Shown: piece after piece, positions 1 through 9,507 of the stretch
Position numbering within the stretch: the stretch's first letter is position 1
How the letters are laid out: each line of letters opens with the position of its first letter
Source of the DNA: CALAGJ01 sp964293305
Lineage (GTDB): Bacteria > Bacteroidota > Bacteroidia > Chitinophagales > Chitinophagaceae
Direction of reading: 5' to 3'
DNA length: 64,000 nt
Assembly (NCBI GenBank): GCA_964293305.1
Contig: CAXYYO010000015.1
Location: forward strand, 1 to 64,000
Position numbers and translations under genes: made by a program
Notes under the pieces: model-generated
Seen by the model: the letters and a program-made list of their open reading frames with translations, nothing else
Databases searched by the model: none
What the model was told of the DNA's origin: nothing

Positions 1-967
1 TTTAGGTATTGTAACTAATTGATTTACAATGACTTTTATTGACGTTAGTCAGAATATTGCACTATCTGGTTTATTTAATAATGCAAGCCAACAAGCATTT
101 TTACTGGGTGTAGATCAACTTAAAGCAGAAAAATCTGTAAACTATACTGTAGGTATTGGATTAAATCCTTCAAAGAATATAAGTGTTACATTGGATTACT
201 ATAATATCAATATTAAAGATCGTGTAGTTTATAGCTCTGCTATATCTTCTGACGATCCATCTACTACTTTGTATCAGATTCTTCAACAAGCAGGTGTTGT
301 ACAAGCTCAGTTTTTCATTAACGGTATTGAAACCAATACACAAGGTCTTGACCTAGTGGCAAACTGGAGAAATATTATGCTTGGTACAGGAAAGCTTGCC
401 ATCAATCTTGCTGGTAACTATACTTTAAACAATGAAATTATAGGAGACCCAAATACGCCAAAACCAATAGCGGATGCCGGACAGGAAATATTGAGTGTTC
501 AAATAAGAAGTTTATTGACAGAAAGCCGTCCAGAGTATAAAGCAGTACTAGGTTTTGACTATGCTGTAAAAGACTGGACATTTATGTTGAATAATACATT
601 GTTTGGCCCTACTAAATTTCAGGATTTAGATAATGGCGGTGCCATAATGAATAATATCAAACAGGTATTTGCACCAAATGTGTTGACCGATTTGAATATT
701 GGTTATAATTTTAATAGTAAAGTTTCCGCAAATTTTGCCATCAATAATATCTTAAATGTATTACCAAAATGGGATCTTGAATTGACTGGTAGTGCAGCAG
801 ATCCTAACTATGCAGATGCAGTGGCAACACTTGCTGACCCTGCAGCTACAAGCCTTCTTAAAGGTTTCTTAGGCTTCAGTGGTAGATATAGTATTTTAGG
901 ATACAATGGCTCTCAGTTTAGCCAATTGGGTACTATGTTCCAGGCTTCACTTACTTTTAAGTTGTAA
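1..967 (+). pseudogene. C-terminal beta-barrel fragment of a TonB-dependent receptor
   Basis: The readable part (ATG at 29, 312 residues) looks like the last third of an outer-membrane TonB-dependent receptor. It has alternating beta-strand patches such as NYTVGIGLNPSKNISVTLDYY and DLNIGYNFNSKVSANFAINN, ending in FQASLTFKL. Plug domain, TonB box and most of the barrel are missing; whole receptors are usually 700-1000 residues. The same frame is closed by TGA at 20-22, just upstream of the ATG. Residues around the ATG still resemble internal barrel sequence rather than a signal peptide, and another frame upstream reads R-Y-C-N, like the RYYN-type segment expected there. I infer a nonsense or frameshift lesion, or an assembly error. 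The window edge prevents a decision. A strong terminator follows. Confidence 0.6.
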
Positions 968-992
968 TTTTTTATAATAAAATAAAAGTTCT

Positions 993-1022
993 AAAACTGT
1001 CTGCCATTTGGCAGACAGTTTT
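993..1022 (+). terminator. Rho-independent terminator after the receptor fragment
   Basis: A perfect 14-bp inverted repeat (AAAACTGTCTGCCA and its complement, separated by TT) is followed by a T-rich stretch, 25 bases after the receptor stop codon. Confidence 0.85.
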
Positions 1023-1042
1023 ATTTTAGCCAAAAATCATTT

Positions 1043-1819
1043 ATGGGTATTTATGCATCCGAAGATTCTGTGCTACACAGTTTCGATGAAAACTTCATAC
1101 CGGAGGAGCAACTTCAGGCCCAGTGGGCAGAAATGATTGAACTCAAAAAATTGATTCATTCATTGTCACAGTTGAAGCAAAAGCCTCTTCATATTTTAGA
1201 TATTGGTGTAGGTACTGCCAGGGTGCCAAAGCACTTATGTGGTTTGCCAGAAATCTGGCATAGTGTGGCATTTTATGATGGCATAGATAATGCGGATAGC
1301 TGCCTACAATTAGCAAAAAAAACTGTACAAGAATATCAGTTGGAAAATAAAGTACGCATTATTCAACTTGAAGCAGCACAGTTGGCTTCACTCCAAAAGC
1401 AATATGATCTTATCATCACAACTTGGTTTACAGGTGGCAACTTTTTTAATCCCAGTTTTCCTTTTCAGGATTATAAAAATCATCAGCCTATCGACTTGAG
1501 TGTCAACCCCGATTTTGACAAGGTATTTACACAAGCTTATCAAATGTTATTTGAAGGTGGTTATATCGTGCTAGGTGCATTGTACAAGGACAATGAAAGC
1601 ACCCGTATTAAACAAGAAAATTTTTATAAGAAAATAGGTATGGAAATAATCACAGCTCCTCAAGAAACTTTTACTGCCACAAAGCAAGGGTTTTGGAGCC
1701 AAAGATTTACAAAGGAAAAACTTCATAACTATTTTCATTTTGCAATGCCAAAAAATATTCACTGTATAGATTTAGATACTTATCAATATGCCATGCAAGT
1801 ACAGGTACAAAAAGTGTAA
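1043..1819 (+). CDS. Class I SAM-dependent methyltransferase
   Basis: This 258-residue soluble protein has a Rossmann methyltransferase core. Motif I is ILDIGVGTA at about 51-59, an acidic post-II loop YDGID lies at 78-82, and the motif IV-like strand YDLIITTWFTGG is at about 121-132. It has no signal peptide or membrane segment. The substrate cannot be read from the sequence; the divergent C-terminal half, rich in aromatic residues, probably forms the acceptor site. It stands alone between a terminator and the GTG-started TetR gene, with a 75-base gap, so it may share transcription with the TetR/aldehyde dehydrogenase pair. The fold is well supported; the function is not. Confidence 0.8.
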   Translation: MGIYASEDSVLHSFDENFIPEEQLQAQWAEMIELKKLIHSLSQLKQKPLHILDIGVGTARVPKHLCGLPEIWHSVAFYDGIDNADSCLQLAKKTVQEYQLENKVRIIQLEAAQLASLQKQYDLIITTWFTGGNFFNPSFPFQDYKNHQPIDLSVNPDFDKVFTQAYQMLFEGGYIVLGALYKDNESTRIKQENFYKKIGMEIITAPQETFTATKQGFWSQRFTKEKLHNYFHFAMPKNIHCIDLDTYQYAMQVQVQKV

Positions 1820-1894
1820 TGCTGCTACATCTTGCATGCCATAATTTCAAATTTTTTAATGAAATATTTGAAAATACAATTATAAATTTGCTAG

Positions 1895-2506
1895 GTGACA
1901 AAAAAAGATTCTGTAAAAGAGAAAATTGGACAGGCCGCCATACAATGCTTTTCCCGTTATGGTTTAGAAAAAACCACCTTGGATGATATTGCCAAATCGG
2001 TTGGGTTAAATAAAGCAAGTCTTTACTATTATTATAAAAATAAAGAAGACATTTTTTTAGAAGTTGCCATTGCCGAAGGCCAACAATTTATCAGTAAACT
2101 ACAAGGAAAAACCTTACAAAAAAAAGGAGCAGAAAATCGTATTCAGTATTATTTACAAGAACGTATGCAATATTATTTTCTGGTACTCAATAGGAATAAA
2201 ATATCTGCAGATAAGTTGAGCAAAATACTTCCAAGATTTTTTGAATTGTATGATCTGGTTATACAACAAGAAATCATCTTCATTCAATCTCTTTTACAAG
2301 ATGGGGTAAAGCAAAAGGAATTAATAAAAACAGACAGTTTAAAGCTTGCGGCTTCTATCATTTTGATAAGTGATGCGGTCAAACATAGCATGGAGCATGA
2401 GGCCCTACTCAAACAGGAAGTTATTGATTCAACATTTAAGGGTTTTGATCAGATTAAATTTTTAGTACAACTCATTTTTAAAGGATTGAAAAATAAAAAG
2501 AAGTAA
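1895..2506 (+). CDS. TetR/AcrR family transcriptional regulator
   Basis: This 203-residue protein has an N-terminal TetR DNA-binding domain. The helix-turn-helix spans about 28-48 (TLDDIAKSVGLNKASLYYYY), followed by the typical KNKEDIF. The remainder is a helical ligand-binding and dimer domain with no recognisable ligand signature. The start is GTG at 1895; no ATG in this frame precedes the conserved helix. Its stop overlaps the start of the aldehyde dehydrogenase by one base (TAATG), so the two are translationally coupled. The likely role is control of its own operon in response to an aldehyde, fatty acid or similar molecule; that is inference from position. Confidence 0.88.
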   Translation: MTKKDSVKEKIGQAAIQCFSRYGLEKTTLDDIAKSVGLNKASLYYYYKNKEDIFLEVAIAEGQQFISKLQGKTLQKKGAENRIQYYLQERMQYYFLVLNRNKISADKLSKILPRFFELYDLVIQQEIIFIQSLLQDGVKQKELIKTDSLKLAASIILISDAVKHSMEHEALLKQEVIDSTFKGFDQIKFLVQLIFKGLKNKKK

Positions 2507-3882
2507 TGGAAAATAATAGGCAAGAATCCTTAGAGGCAATGCGTCATTTTTTTGAATCCGGGCAAACAAAGTCTTTTGCTTATCGCAAAGCGCAACTCAT
2601 TTTGCTGCGCAATGCTTTAGTAAAATATGAAAATGAAATTTATGAAGCGCTTTATACAGACCTTGGCAAAAGTAAAGAGGAAACATGGGTTACAGAATCC
2701 GGAATGGTACTCAATGAAATCAATCATGCTATACACCATTTACAGTCATGGATGAAGCCACAACGTACGGGTACGAATTTGGTAAATTTGCCATCACGCA
2801 GTTATACCATTGCCGAACCGCTTGGCGTTGTACTTATAATCGGTCCTTGGAATTATCCTTTACAACTACTCTTCAATCCATTAGTTGGTGCCATTGCCGC
2901 AGGCAACTGTGCTGTATTAAAGCCCAGTGAATTTGCACCAGCTACCGCAGCATTGATGGAGAAAATAATTACAGAAAATTTCGCTCCACAATATATTTTA
3001 TACACAAAAGGTGATGGAGCAGTTGTACTACCTCCTATGATGAAGCAGTTTAACTTTGATCATATTTTTTACACAGGCAGCACAAGTGTAGGAAAGATTA
3101 TTTACCAAATGGCAGCAGAGCGGCTTGTGCCAGTAACCCTAGAATTAGGAGGAAAAAGTCCTTGTGTGGTGGCAGCCGATGCCAATATTAAAGTAGCTGC
3201 TAAGCGAATTGCTATAGCTAAATTTAGCAACTGTGGTCAAATGTGTGTTACTCCGGATTATGTATTAGTACATGAATCAATACAGAAGAAACTTATTGAT
3301 GCATTAGCGCAAACCATAGAATCCTTTTTTACGGCAAATGCAGCAACCAGTAAGGGCTATGGAAAAATGATTAACGAAAAACAATTTGACAGAGTTGTAT
3401 CTTATTTGCAGCAAGGGCAGATTGTGTATGGTGGCAATACGGATAAAGAGAAGCTCTATATACAGCCCACCATACTCAGCAATACATCTTTAGATGCAGC
3501 TGTAATGAAAGATGAAATATTTGGTCCGGTGTTACCCATTCTCACTTATTCAACAAGAGAAGAGGCATTAAAGATTATACAACGCAATCCGAATCCACTT
3601 GCATTTTATATTTATAGTGCATCCATATCAGAACAAGATTTTTGGATGAATGCAGTACCCTTTGGAGGTGGTTGTATCAATAATTCCAGTTGGCATTTAA
3701 CAAATCATCATCTTCCCTTTGGTGGTCGTGGTTTTAGCGGAACTGGCAGGTATCATGGCAAATATTCATTTGAAACATTTAGCCATATAAAAGCCATTAT
3801 GAAAACGCCCACCTGGTTTGATCCGGCTATTAAGTATCCGCCATTTGAAGGTAAGCTGGGGTTGTTTAAAAAATTAATTTAA
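2506..3882 (+). CDS. NAD(P)-dependent aldehyde dehydrogenase
   Basis: This 458-residue enzyme oxidises an aldehyde to the carboxylic acid with NAD(P). The key residues are present: PWNYP with Asn116, ELGGKSP with general base Glu213, and the nucleophile Cys247 in NCGQMC. The EIFGPVLP motif is at about residues 338-345. Length and the N-terminal layout match the short class 3 / fatty-aldehyde / coniferyl aldehyde group rather than the roughly 500-residue class 1/2 enzymes. There is no C-terminal membrane anchor, so it is probably cytosolic. It is translationally coupled to the upstream TetR regulator. The natural aldehyde is unknown; medium-chain or lipid-derived aldehydes are plausible. Confidence 0.92.
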   Translation: MENNRQESLEAMRHFFESGQTKSFAYRKAQLILLRNALVKYENEIYEALYTDLGKSKEETWVTESGMVLNEINHAIHHLQSWMKPQRTGTNLVNLPSRSYTIAEPLGVVLIIGPWNYPLQLLFNPLVGAIAAGNCAVLKPSEFAPATAALMEKIITENFAPQYILYTKGDGAVVLPPMMKQFNFDHIFYTGSTSVGKIIYQMAAERLVPVTLELGGKSPCVVAADANIKVAAKRIAIAKFSNCGQMCVTPDYVLVHESIQKKLIDALAQTIESFFTANAATSKGYGKMINEKQFDRVVSYLQQGQIVYGGNTDKEKLYIQPTILSNTSLDAAVMKDEIFGPVLPILTYSTREEALKIIQRNPNPLAFYIYSASISEQDFWMNAVPFGGGCINNSSWHLTNHHLPFGGRGFSGTGRYHGKYSFETFSHIKAIMKTPTWFDPAIKYPPFEGKLGLFKKLI

Positions 3883-3917
3883 CAAAGAGGCTGCTCATTA
3901 CAACCCCTTTGTTTTAT
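3881..3917. terminator. Bidirectional terminator between convergent genes
   Basis: AACAAAG (3881-3887) pairs with CTTTGTT (3907-3913), extended by GG/CC inside the stem. A T-rich tail follows on the plus strand. It lies between the aldehyde dehydrogenase stop and the convergent T9SS gene, so it could serve both. Confidence 0.6.
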
Positions 3918-3925
3918 TTTAGAAT

Positions 3926-5629
3926 CTACTCAACTATTATAGTAGTTTTGTACACCTGATTTTCTGCATTTGAAATAGTTACATAGTATAACCCAGAAGT
4001 TAAACTTGGTAGTGTTAATTGCCATCTCTTTGAATCGGAATCAAGAATTTTTTGCATACGTGTTATTCCCTGACCATCCGATAAAGTAAGGATTGATTTT
4101 TGCTTTATCAGATGAGAGGCATTTACAGTAAATAATTTTTGACCATTTTGAAATAAAGTGGGAGAAAATGAAAATGGGTTTGCACTAAGCTTGTCAGAGG
4201 TTACTTTAGGAACACCAGTATCTGAGCAATCTGTAATAATAGGTGTTACTGACTTTACTACTACAGTTGCAGTTGAAGGGTTGCCAATTATTTCTTGACC
4301 CCCCACATCTGACACAGCATTTGTAAAAGTTGACATACTGAAAAGTTTATTTGTAATACCGGTAACAGATTGTGTACATGCTGTTGCTGTTAAATTTTTG
4401 GGTAACTTGACAAGTTTGGTTGTATTTTTATTTGTAAGACCGTTGATAAAGATATTCTCCCCAGAGAGGAAAATGGAGGAGGTATTAGTTTTTTCCCTGG
4501 TTGAATTTATTGGCTTTATTCTGGTATAAGAAAGTAAAACTCCATTAGATTTTATCGATAAAACTGCTGGATTAAAAATGTTATTCCCTTTTATTTCCTT
4601 CAATGCAATATCTAAGCTATCAATAGTGCCTGCACTGCCTTTGCTGATAACAACAACACCTGTGGGCTCTAACTTTGAAATATTTGGAACAAAAAACTGT
4701 CTAGTAGAAATTGGTTGCAACTGATTATTGAACTCTGTAAGAAATAGTCCTTCTTTATTTATGCCAACAGAATCTCCCTTTCCTTTATACACCAAATAAT
4801 ACTTATTTGTTTTACTACTATAAGTACAAGAAAAGCCCAGCAGAGAATCTAATCCAACTACTTCTATTTTTTTACCGCTACCTAGAGGAGCTCCATTCTG
4901 ATCATCTATTTGGAAAGCAAAAATTCTGGGTTTTCCATTAGAAGTCACCAATAAGCTAAAAAGTGCTACCCTATCTTGTTCACTATTATACACAGATGTA
5001 GGATTACCAAATGAATTTGCAAGAATTTTATGTGTTGTACTCCATACCTCATTTCCACTTGAAGTAATTTTAGTGGTAAATAAACCCTGTTCCCCAAAGA
5101 AATTGTGGTGGCCAGTAATTATATATTGTTCTAGGAAATCGTTAGTCCTATGAATACCAAAAGCTTCATTAATAGCAATGTCATCTGAATAGTGTGTAGA
5201 AAAAATAACATTGTTTTGAGAGTCAATGGAAAGAATATATAGGCCTTGTTCAAAAATATCTCCATCCGTACCCACTAATAAATATCCCTTGTCTCTCTTT
5301 TGTACTAAAGCATTTAGTCGCATTTTAGGGAATTGAGTCAATGTAAATAAAAGTGTTCCGAAATTTGTACCGCCCTCATTAACTTTTTGAAATAGCGTTT
5401 TTTGAACAGTTTTATTACTTACAGTCGAATCTAAATGGGTAAGAAAAACTGTTTTTTCACCCCCAAAAAAAGTCCTTCGATTAAGATCACTCTGAATGAC
5501 CTTAGATCCAGCTGGATTTAGGCTGAGAAAAAAGTCACTAGGCATGACATAATCTTTATTAAATTGTGCCTGTACTGCAAGCAGGATAAAAAGTGAACTG
5601 AACAAAAGCAGTAAGTTTTTTGCAATCAT
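3926..5629 (-). CDS. Secreted protein with T9SS type A sorting domain
   Basis: This 567-residue protein starts with a Sec signal peptide (about 1-21, cleaved after VQA). Its last ~85 residues resemble a type A T9SS sorting domain, with beta-rich segments, ...SGLYYVTISN near the end, and a terminal KTTIIVE. Cargo of this kind is exported across the outer membrane and usually attached to the surface. The central part contains short repeated beta segments describing no known enzyme; no catalytic motif was found. It resembles the protein at 58602 in overall plan (signal peptide, beta-propeller-like body, sorting domain). Adhesion or a structural surface role is a guess. It is monocistronic and convergent with the aldehyde dehydrogenase. 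Confidence 0.82.
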   Translation of the reverse strand: MIAKNLLLLFSSLFILLAVQAQFNKDYVMPSDFFLSLNPAGSKVIQSDLNRRTFFGGEKTVFLTHLDSTVSNKTVQKTLFQKVNEGGTNFGTLLFTLTQFPKMRLNALVQKRDKGYLLVGTDGDIFEQGLYILSIDSQNNVIFSTHYSDDIAINEAFGIHRTNDFLEQYIITGHHNFFGEQGLFTTKITSSGNEVWSTTHKILANSFGNPTSVYNSEQDRVALFSLLVTSNGKPRIFAFQIDDQNGAPLGSGKKIEVVGLDSLLGFSCTYSSKTNKYYLVYKGKGDSVGINKEGLFLTEFNNQLQPISTRQFFVPNISKLEPTGVVVISKGSAGTIDSLDIALKEIKGNNIFNPAVLSIKSNGVLLSYTRIKPINSTREKTNTSSIFLSGENIFINGLTNKNTTKLVKLPKNLTATACTQSVTGITNKLFSMSTFTNAVSDVGGQEIIGNPSTATVVVKSVTPIITDCSDTGVPKVTSDKLSANPFSFSPTLFQNGQKLFTVNASHLIKQKSILTLSDGQGITRMQKILDSDSKRWQLTLPSLTSGLYYVTISNAENQVYKTTIIVE

Positions 5630-5862
5630 TTTTAAATTTTTTTTGTGATTAAATGAAAGTGCAAAAATTGGTTTCTAAATTGAATAATCCCATCACCAAA
5701 ACTGGTGATATTACTAAAATTACTGCCAACCTTTTTACAATGTGCACCAAGGATTTTTAAACCTGGAAGAACTTTAGAACAAACACCAATTTATCAATAA
5801 TATTATAAATGAAATTAAAATATAAACTCAAAATATTGATGAAAAGAAATCACTAACGACAC

Positions 5863-6720
5863 TTAACTCCACTCTTCAGGTAATGCCTCTTTTTCCTGGC
5901 CTTTATACGCTCTTTTGCTTACTAAAACCCCCAATTCATACAATCCCATTAATGGTATAAAGACAATAGCCTGACTAATCCAATCTGGACTTGGGGTAAT
6001 GATAGCGGCCATTACAAGAATAATAACTGCAGCATATTTTCTATTTCTTTTCAGATATGATGGTGTAATAAGACCTATGCGTGTGAGTGTATAAGCCAAT
6101 ACTGGTAGTTCAAATGCAATACCACAGCCTAAAATGATATTTGTGATATTGTCCAAATAATCATTGATAGTGGGCCTTGTGTCCACGATATTTAAATCAC
6201 TAATTTGAAATGATGCCAGAAAATTGAAGGTAAAAGGACCTAGTATAAAATATCCAAAGGCAGCTCCCAAAAAAAAGAAGAAGGAAACCCAAAAAATGAT
6301 AAACCGGGTATTCTTTAATTCTTTTGGCTTTAATGCAGGTTTTACAAACCGCCAGAATTCCCAACAGATATAAGGAAATGCACCAATAAGCCCACCAATA
6401 AATGCAACTGTAAAACTGCCTAGAAACTGTCCGCCAAATGTGGTGGTTTGCATATTAATACTTACGGGTGGTAGGCAAAGTGCTTCACCAAGGTGCAGTG
6501 TATGGCTTAAGTTGCAAAGAAATGAATAACTAACAAAATCAGGATTAATGGGTCCTGCAATAATATTATCGAATACCCATTTAATATTAACGAAAATAAT
6601 AAGTGCCAGAATGAGTATTGCAATAAGACTTCGAACGATATGCCATCTCAATTCTTCCAGATGATCAACAAAGCTCATCTCTGCTTTATTAGTTTTCCTT
6701 TTAAAAATGCTTGTTGACAT
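5863..6720 (-). CDS. tatC: Sec-independent protein translocase TatC
   Basis: TatC is the polytopic receptor of the twin-arginine system that exports folded proteins across the inner membrane. The 285-residue sequence starts with the family hallmark MSFVDHLEELRWHI (HLEELR at about 20-25). Six membrane segments follow, and the periplasmic and cytoplasmic loop motifs FWRFVKPALKPKE and the late segment ending in ITPSPDWISQ match the family. A longer first periplasmic loop with two Cys residues is seen, as in other Bacteroidota. No tatA or tatB is next to it. Likely clients in this window are the RR-bearing oxidoreductase at 14780 and ActB at 39760. Confidence 0.96.
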   Translation of the reverse strand: MSTSIFKRKTNKAEMSFVDHLEELRWHIVRSLIAILILALIIFVNIKWVFDNIIAGPINPDFVSYSFLCNLSHTLHLGEALCLPPVSINMQTTTFGGQFLGSFTVAFIGGLIGAFPYICWEFWRFVKPALKPKELKNTRFIIFWVSFFFFLGAAFGYFILGPFTFNFLASFQISDLNIVDTRPTINDYLDNITNIILGCGIAFELPVLAYTLTRIGLITPSYLKRNRKYAAVIILVMAAIITPSPDWISQAIVFIPLMGLYELGVLVSKRAYKGQEKEALPEEWS

Positions 6721-6857
6721 CAGCTCGCAAAAGTAGGGAAATGAATAGTTGATTCAAGATTGATTCTTGACTTGACTTCTACAATCATGACTCAAATACT
6801 TTATTTAAAAGGATATTGAACACGCCATTAATCAAATAGCATTTCAATATTTTTTGA

Positions 6858-7649
6858 TTAATTTAAACCTACTTCTGAAAGATTTGAAGAAATTTCTTCT
6901 TCCCTATTGTCATTCCATTCCACTATAAAATTATTACGTCCTTCTCCACTGAGTATGCTCATAAATCTTTGCTGCACTAACTCCAGCAATGATAAAAAAA
7001 GAAAGATGGCATGTATGCGGTTATCACAGGTTTCAAATATTTTTTCAAAAGCCACATGATGATTTTTTTCTACTGTATCGAGCATCATTTCCCTGCTTTG
7101 CTCCATAGTATAATTATATCTTACTACGGTGTGTACTGGTTTATTATTTCTGTCATGCACCCGCTGCATCACTTTTTCAAATGACTTCATCAATTTGAAA
7201 AGCGTTACATTTTGTATTTCTGTACCCTCAGCTGCTGCCTCTCCTACCTCAAGCATTTCTCTCTGTAGATTACCACGTTTTACCATGAGCATACGCAGCG
7301 CTTCCATTTCGGCTAACTGCTGACTGGCTTCTTTAAAGCGTTTGTACTCCATTATTTTATCAACCAATTCCTGACGTGGGTCTATTTCATTTCCCTGTGC
7401 ATCTATTTCCTTTCTTGGAAGCAACATCTTTGCTTTAATACGCATTAATGTGCTCACAAATAGAATAAACTCACTGCTCAATTCTATATTGAGCTTTTCC
7501 TGCTGATGGATATAAGTAAGGAAATCTTTTGTTATTTGACTGATGGGTATGTCATAAATATCAAGTTCATCCCGTTCAATAAAAAACAACAGCAAGTCAA
7601 AAGGACCTTCAAAATGGGCTAACTTTATTTGGTATGAAACATGATTCAC
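6858..7649 (-). CDS. scpA: Segregation and condensation protein A (ScpA)
   Basis: ScpA is the kleisin that bridges SMC heads and works with ScpB in chromosome condensation and segregation. The N-terminal kleisin region YQIKLAHFEGPFDLLLFFI and the following DIYDIPISQIT are typical, and the C-terminal winged-helix part holds HAIFLFLSLLELVQQ. I chose GTG at 7649, giving 263 residues beginning VNHVSYQIKL. An upstream TTG at 7685 in the same frame would add 12 residues but sits inside the mscL terminator hairpin and adds unconserved sequence. No scpB or smc is adjacent. It lies downstream of mscL but behind that terminator, so it probably has its own promoter. Confidence 0.93.
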   Translation of the reverse strand: MNHVSYQIKLAHFEGPFDLLLFFIERDELDIYDIPISQITKDFLTYIHQQEKLNIELSSEFILFVSTLMRIKAKMLLPRKEIDAQGNEIDPRQELVDKIMEYKRFKEASQQLAEMEALRMLMVKRGNLQREMLEVGEAAAEGTEIQNVTLFKLMKSFEKVMQRVHDRNNKPVHTVVRYNYTMEQSREMMLDTVEKNHHVAFEKIFETCDNRIHAIFLFLSLLELVQQRFMSILSGEGRNNFIVEWNDNREEEISSNLSEVGLN

Positions 7650-7673
7650 GTGAAAATATTGAAGTACAAAAAT

Positions 7674-7709
7674 AAAAAATACCAACTCAAAATGAGTCGG
7701 TATTTTTTT
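7674..7709 (-). terminator. Terminator downstream of mscL
   Basis: A stem with one mismatch joins 7674-7688 and 7694-7708 around an AAAAT loop, with A/T runs on both sides so that it can act in either direction. It ends mscL and overlaps the rejected upstream TTG start of scpA. Confidence 0.75.
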
Positions 7710-7730
7710 AATGTTGAAAGATTGGGAATA

Positions 7731-8165
7731 TTATTTTTTTAATGAATCCCTTATTTCCATCAAGAGCTTGTCTGTGCTAGAAGGTTCAGGAGGTGCCGCT
7801 GGTGCTTCTTCCTGTTTTTTCTTCATCTTATTGATAGCCTTTATAACTAAAAAAACAGCAAATGCCACAATAATAAAATCAATTAATACAGTTAAGAAAC
7901 TGCCATATTTAATAGATATTTCTGCTACAGCAGCAGTTATCACATTGCCTGCCTCGTTTTTTACTTCAGGTACAGCATCTTTTAATTTTATGACCATGTC
8001 ATTAAAATTCACACCTCCAGTAAGCATGCTTACAAGAGGCATAACCATGCCTTCCACAAAAGCAGTAACGATTTTTCCAAAAGCAGCACCCATCACAAAT
8101 GCTACAGCTGTATCCACAAGATTTCCCTTTACAGCAAATTCTTTGAATTCTTTAATAAAGCTCAT
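7731..8165 (-). CDS. mscL: Large-conductance mechanosensitive channel MscL
   Basis: MscL is the inner-membrane pentamer that opens under membrane tension to release solutes on hypo-osmotic shock. The 144-residue sequence opens with the conserved MSFIKEFKEFAVKGNLVDTA amphipathic helix. The first pore-lining segment follows (VAFVMGAAFGKIVTAFVEG, Gly- and Ala-rich). After a periplasmic loop comes TM2 (FLTVLIDFIIVAFAVFLVIK) and a charged C-terminal bundle KMKKKQEE...RDSLKK. Length matches the family. It is monocistronic, followed by a strong terminator. The start ATG at 8165 fits the family N terminus exactly. Confidence 0.97.
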   Translation of the reverse strand: MSFIKEFKEFAVKGNLVDTAVAFVMGAAFGKIVTAFVEGMVMPLVSMLTGGVNFNDMVIKLKDAVPEVKNEAGNVITAAVAEISIKYGSFLTVLIDFIIVAFAVFLVIKAINKMKKKQEEAPAAPPEPSSTDKLLMEIRDSLKK

Positions 8166-8322
8166 AAATTTTTGATTTAGGGTGCTAATAAAGGGATCAT
8201 TGTGTAGATGAGCAAAATTTCGGGGAATTAATTTTCCGGCTTATCTAACATTTATTCCTGTTAGGTATTTTTTATATACGATTACAATTCTAAAAATAGA
8301 ACTTTGTTCATTATTCGATATT

Positions 8323-9426
8323 ATGAAGAAAAATTTAGGTCTAAAAACAGCAATTTTATTTGCATCCGCAGTTTGTGTAGTTATAATATTTCAAAGCTAC
8401 AGTTCTGGCCCTGCCAGAGATAATGGAACCACCGTAACAGGCGCACCATTTAACAGCAATCAAACCTGTTCTAGATGCCATAGTGGCGGCAGTTTTGGTG
8501 GTAGTATTATTACAGAACTTATAGACGCAGGAAGCGCCCCAGTCAGTGCATATATACCTGGTGCAAGTTATACACTTCGCATTACACTAAAGAATACCTC
8601 AGGCACACCAAAATATGGATTTCAAACTACTGCTGTACTTACATCCGGTTCCACAAACCTTAATAATTGGGGAGCTTTGCCAGCCAATACACATAATGAG
8701 TTAGTTAGTAACAGAAATTATATAGAGCATAGCAATAGATTAAGCTCCGGTCTTATCAATATACCATGGACAGCTCCATCAAAAGGTGCTGGAAGTGTTA
8801 CTTTTTGGACTGCTGGAAATATCGTAAATGGTACTGGTAGTACTAGTGGCGATCAGCCTGTAAATACGAATCTGGTGATACAAGAAGATCAACTTGTGCC
8901 AGTAACTATCCAATACTTTAAAGGAAGTATAAATAATGGTAATGCATTATTAGAATGGGCTACTGCACAGGAAATTAATAACAAAGAATTTATTATTGAA
9001 AAAAGCTTAGAAAGCAGGTTTTTCTCTCAAGTAGCTACTGTACCAGCAAACAAGAGTGGCATTTATAGTTGGAGAGATTTCACATTTAAAGAGGATGCAT
9101 TTTATCGCCTTACCCAAGTAGATGTAGATGGGAGAAAAACGGTGTACAGTATAGTAGAAGTTAAAACACTAAAAGCTGCTTACACGATTACTTTAAAAGT
9201 GCATGCTGGAAATAGTTTTATCATGTTTAATAACAGTAAACCTCAGCAGGCCATTGAAATAAAAGTGTATGATATGTCAGGCAAAACAATTCATACGCAA
9301 AAAACAACAGCATCAGAAGGCAGCAATATGTATGAGCTTCCTGTAAAAGTAAATGGGGTGTATATCATTGCCATACAAACGCAGGATGGTATAAGAACTA
9401 CAAGCAAACTGAGGGTTGTAAGATAG
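8323..9426 (+). CDS. Secreted choice-of-anchor V / reeler-like protein with CxxCH motif and T9SS sorting domain
   Basis: This 367-residue exported protein has an N-terminal signal or anchor segment (about 8-24). A Reelin-N-like or choice-of-anchor V domain follows, recognised by GAPFNSNQTCSRCHSGG and the later YTLRITLKN...YGFQTTAV. C49-S-R-C52-H53 is a CxxCH motif that could bind heme c, although in this family the motif may only bind metal or form a disulfide. A second beta domain (VQYFKGSINNGNALLEWATAQEINNKEF-like pattern) and a C-terminal T9SS-like sorting domain ending in RTTSKLRVVR follow. It stands alone, ended by a terminator. Function is unknown; an extracellular redox or matrix role is conceivable. 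Confidence 0.75.
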   Translation: MKKNLGLKTAILFASAVCVVIIFQSYSSGPARDNGTTVTGAPFNSNQTCSRCHSGGSFGGSIITELIDAGSAPVSAYIPGASYTLRITLKNTSGTPKYGFQTTAVLTSGSTNLNNWGALPANTHNELVSNRNYIEHSNRLSSGLINIPWTAPSKGAGSVTFWTAGNIVNGTGSTSGDQPVNTNLVIQEDQLVPVTIQYFKGSINNGNALLEWATAQEINNKEFIIEKSLESRFFSQVATVPANKSGIYSWRDFTFKEDAFYRLTQVDVDGRKTVYSIVEVKTLKAAYTITLKVHAGNSFIMFNNSKPQQAIEIKVYDMSGKTIHTQKTTASEGSNMYELPVKVNGVYIIAIQTQDGIRTTSKLRVVR

Positions 9427-9444
9427 CATCATTTCATATATTAT

Positions 9445-9478
9445 AAAAAACCGCTTTCATTAGGAGGCGGTTTTTTTT
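9445..9478 (+). terminator. Rho-independent terminator
   Basis: AAAAAACCGC (9445-9454) pairs with GCGGTTTTTT (9467-9476), followed by further T residues. It lies 19 bases after the stop of the choice-of-anchor V gene. Confidence 0.88.
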
Positions 9479-9507
9479 GTACTATACAGTGTTTTTGAAT
9501 GAGGATT

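Noticed and set aside
7650..7685. Upstream TTG start for scpA
   Set aside because: It lies in the terminator hairpin of mscL and adds unconserved residues; GTG at 7649 fits the family.
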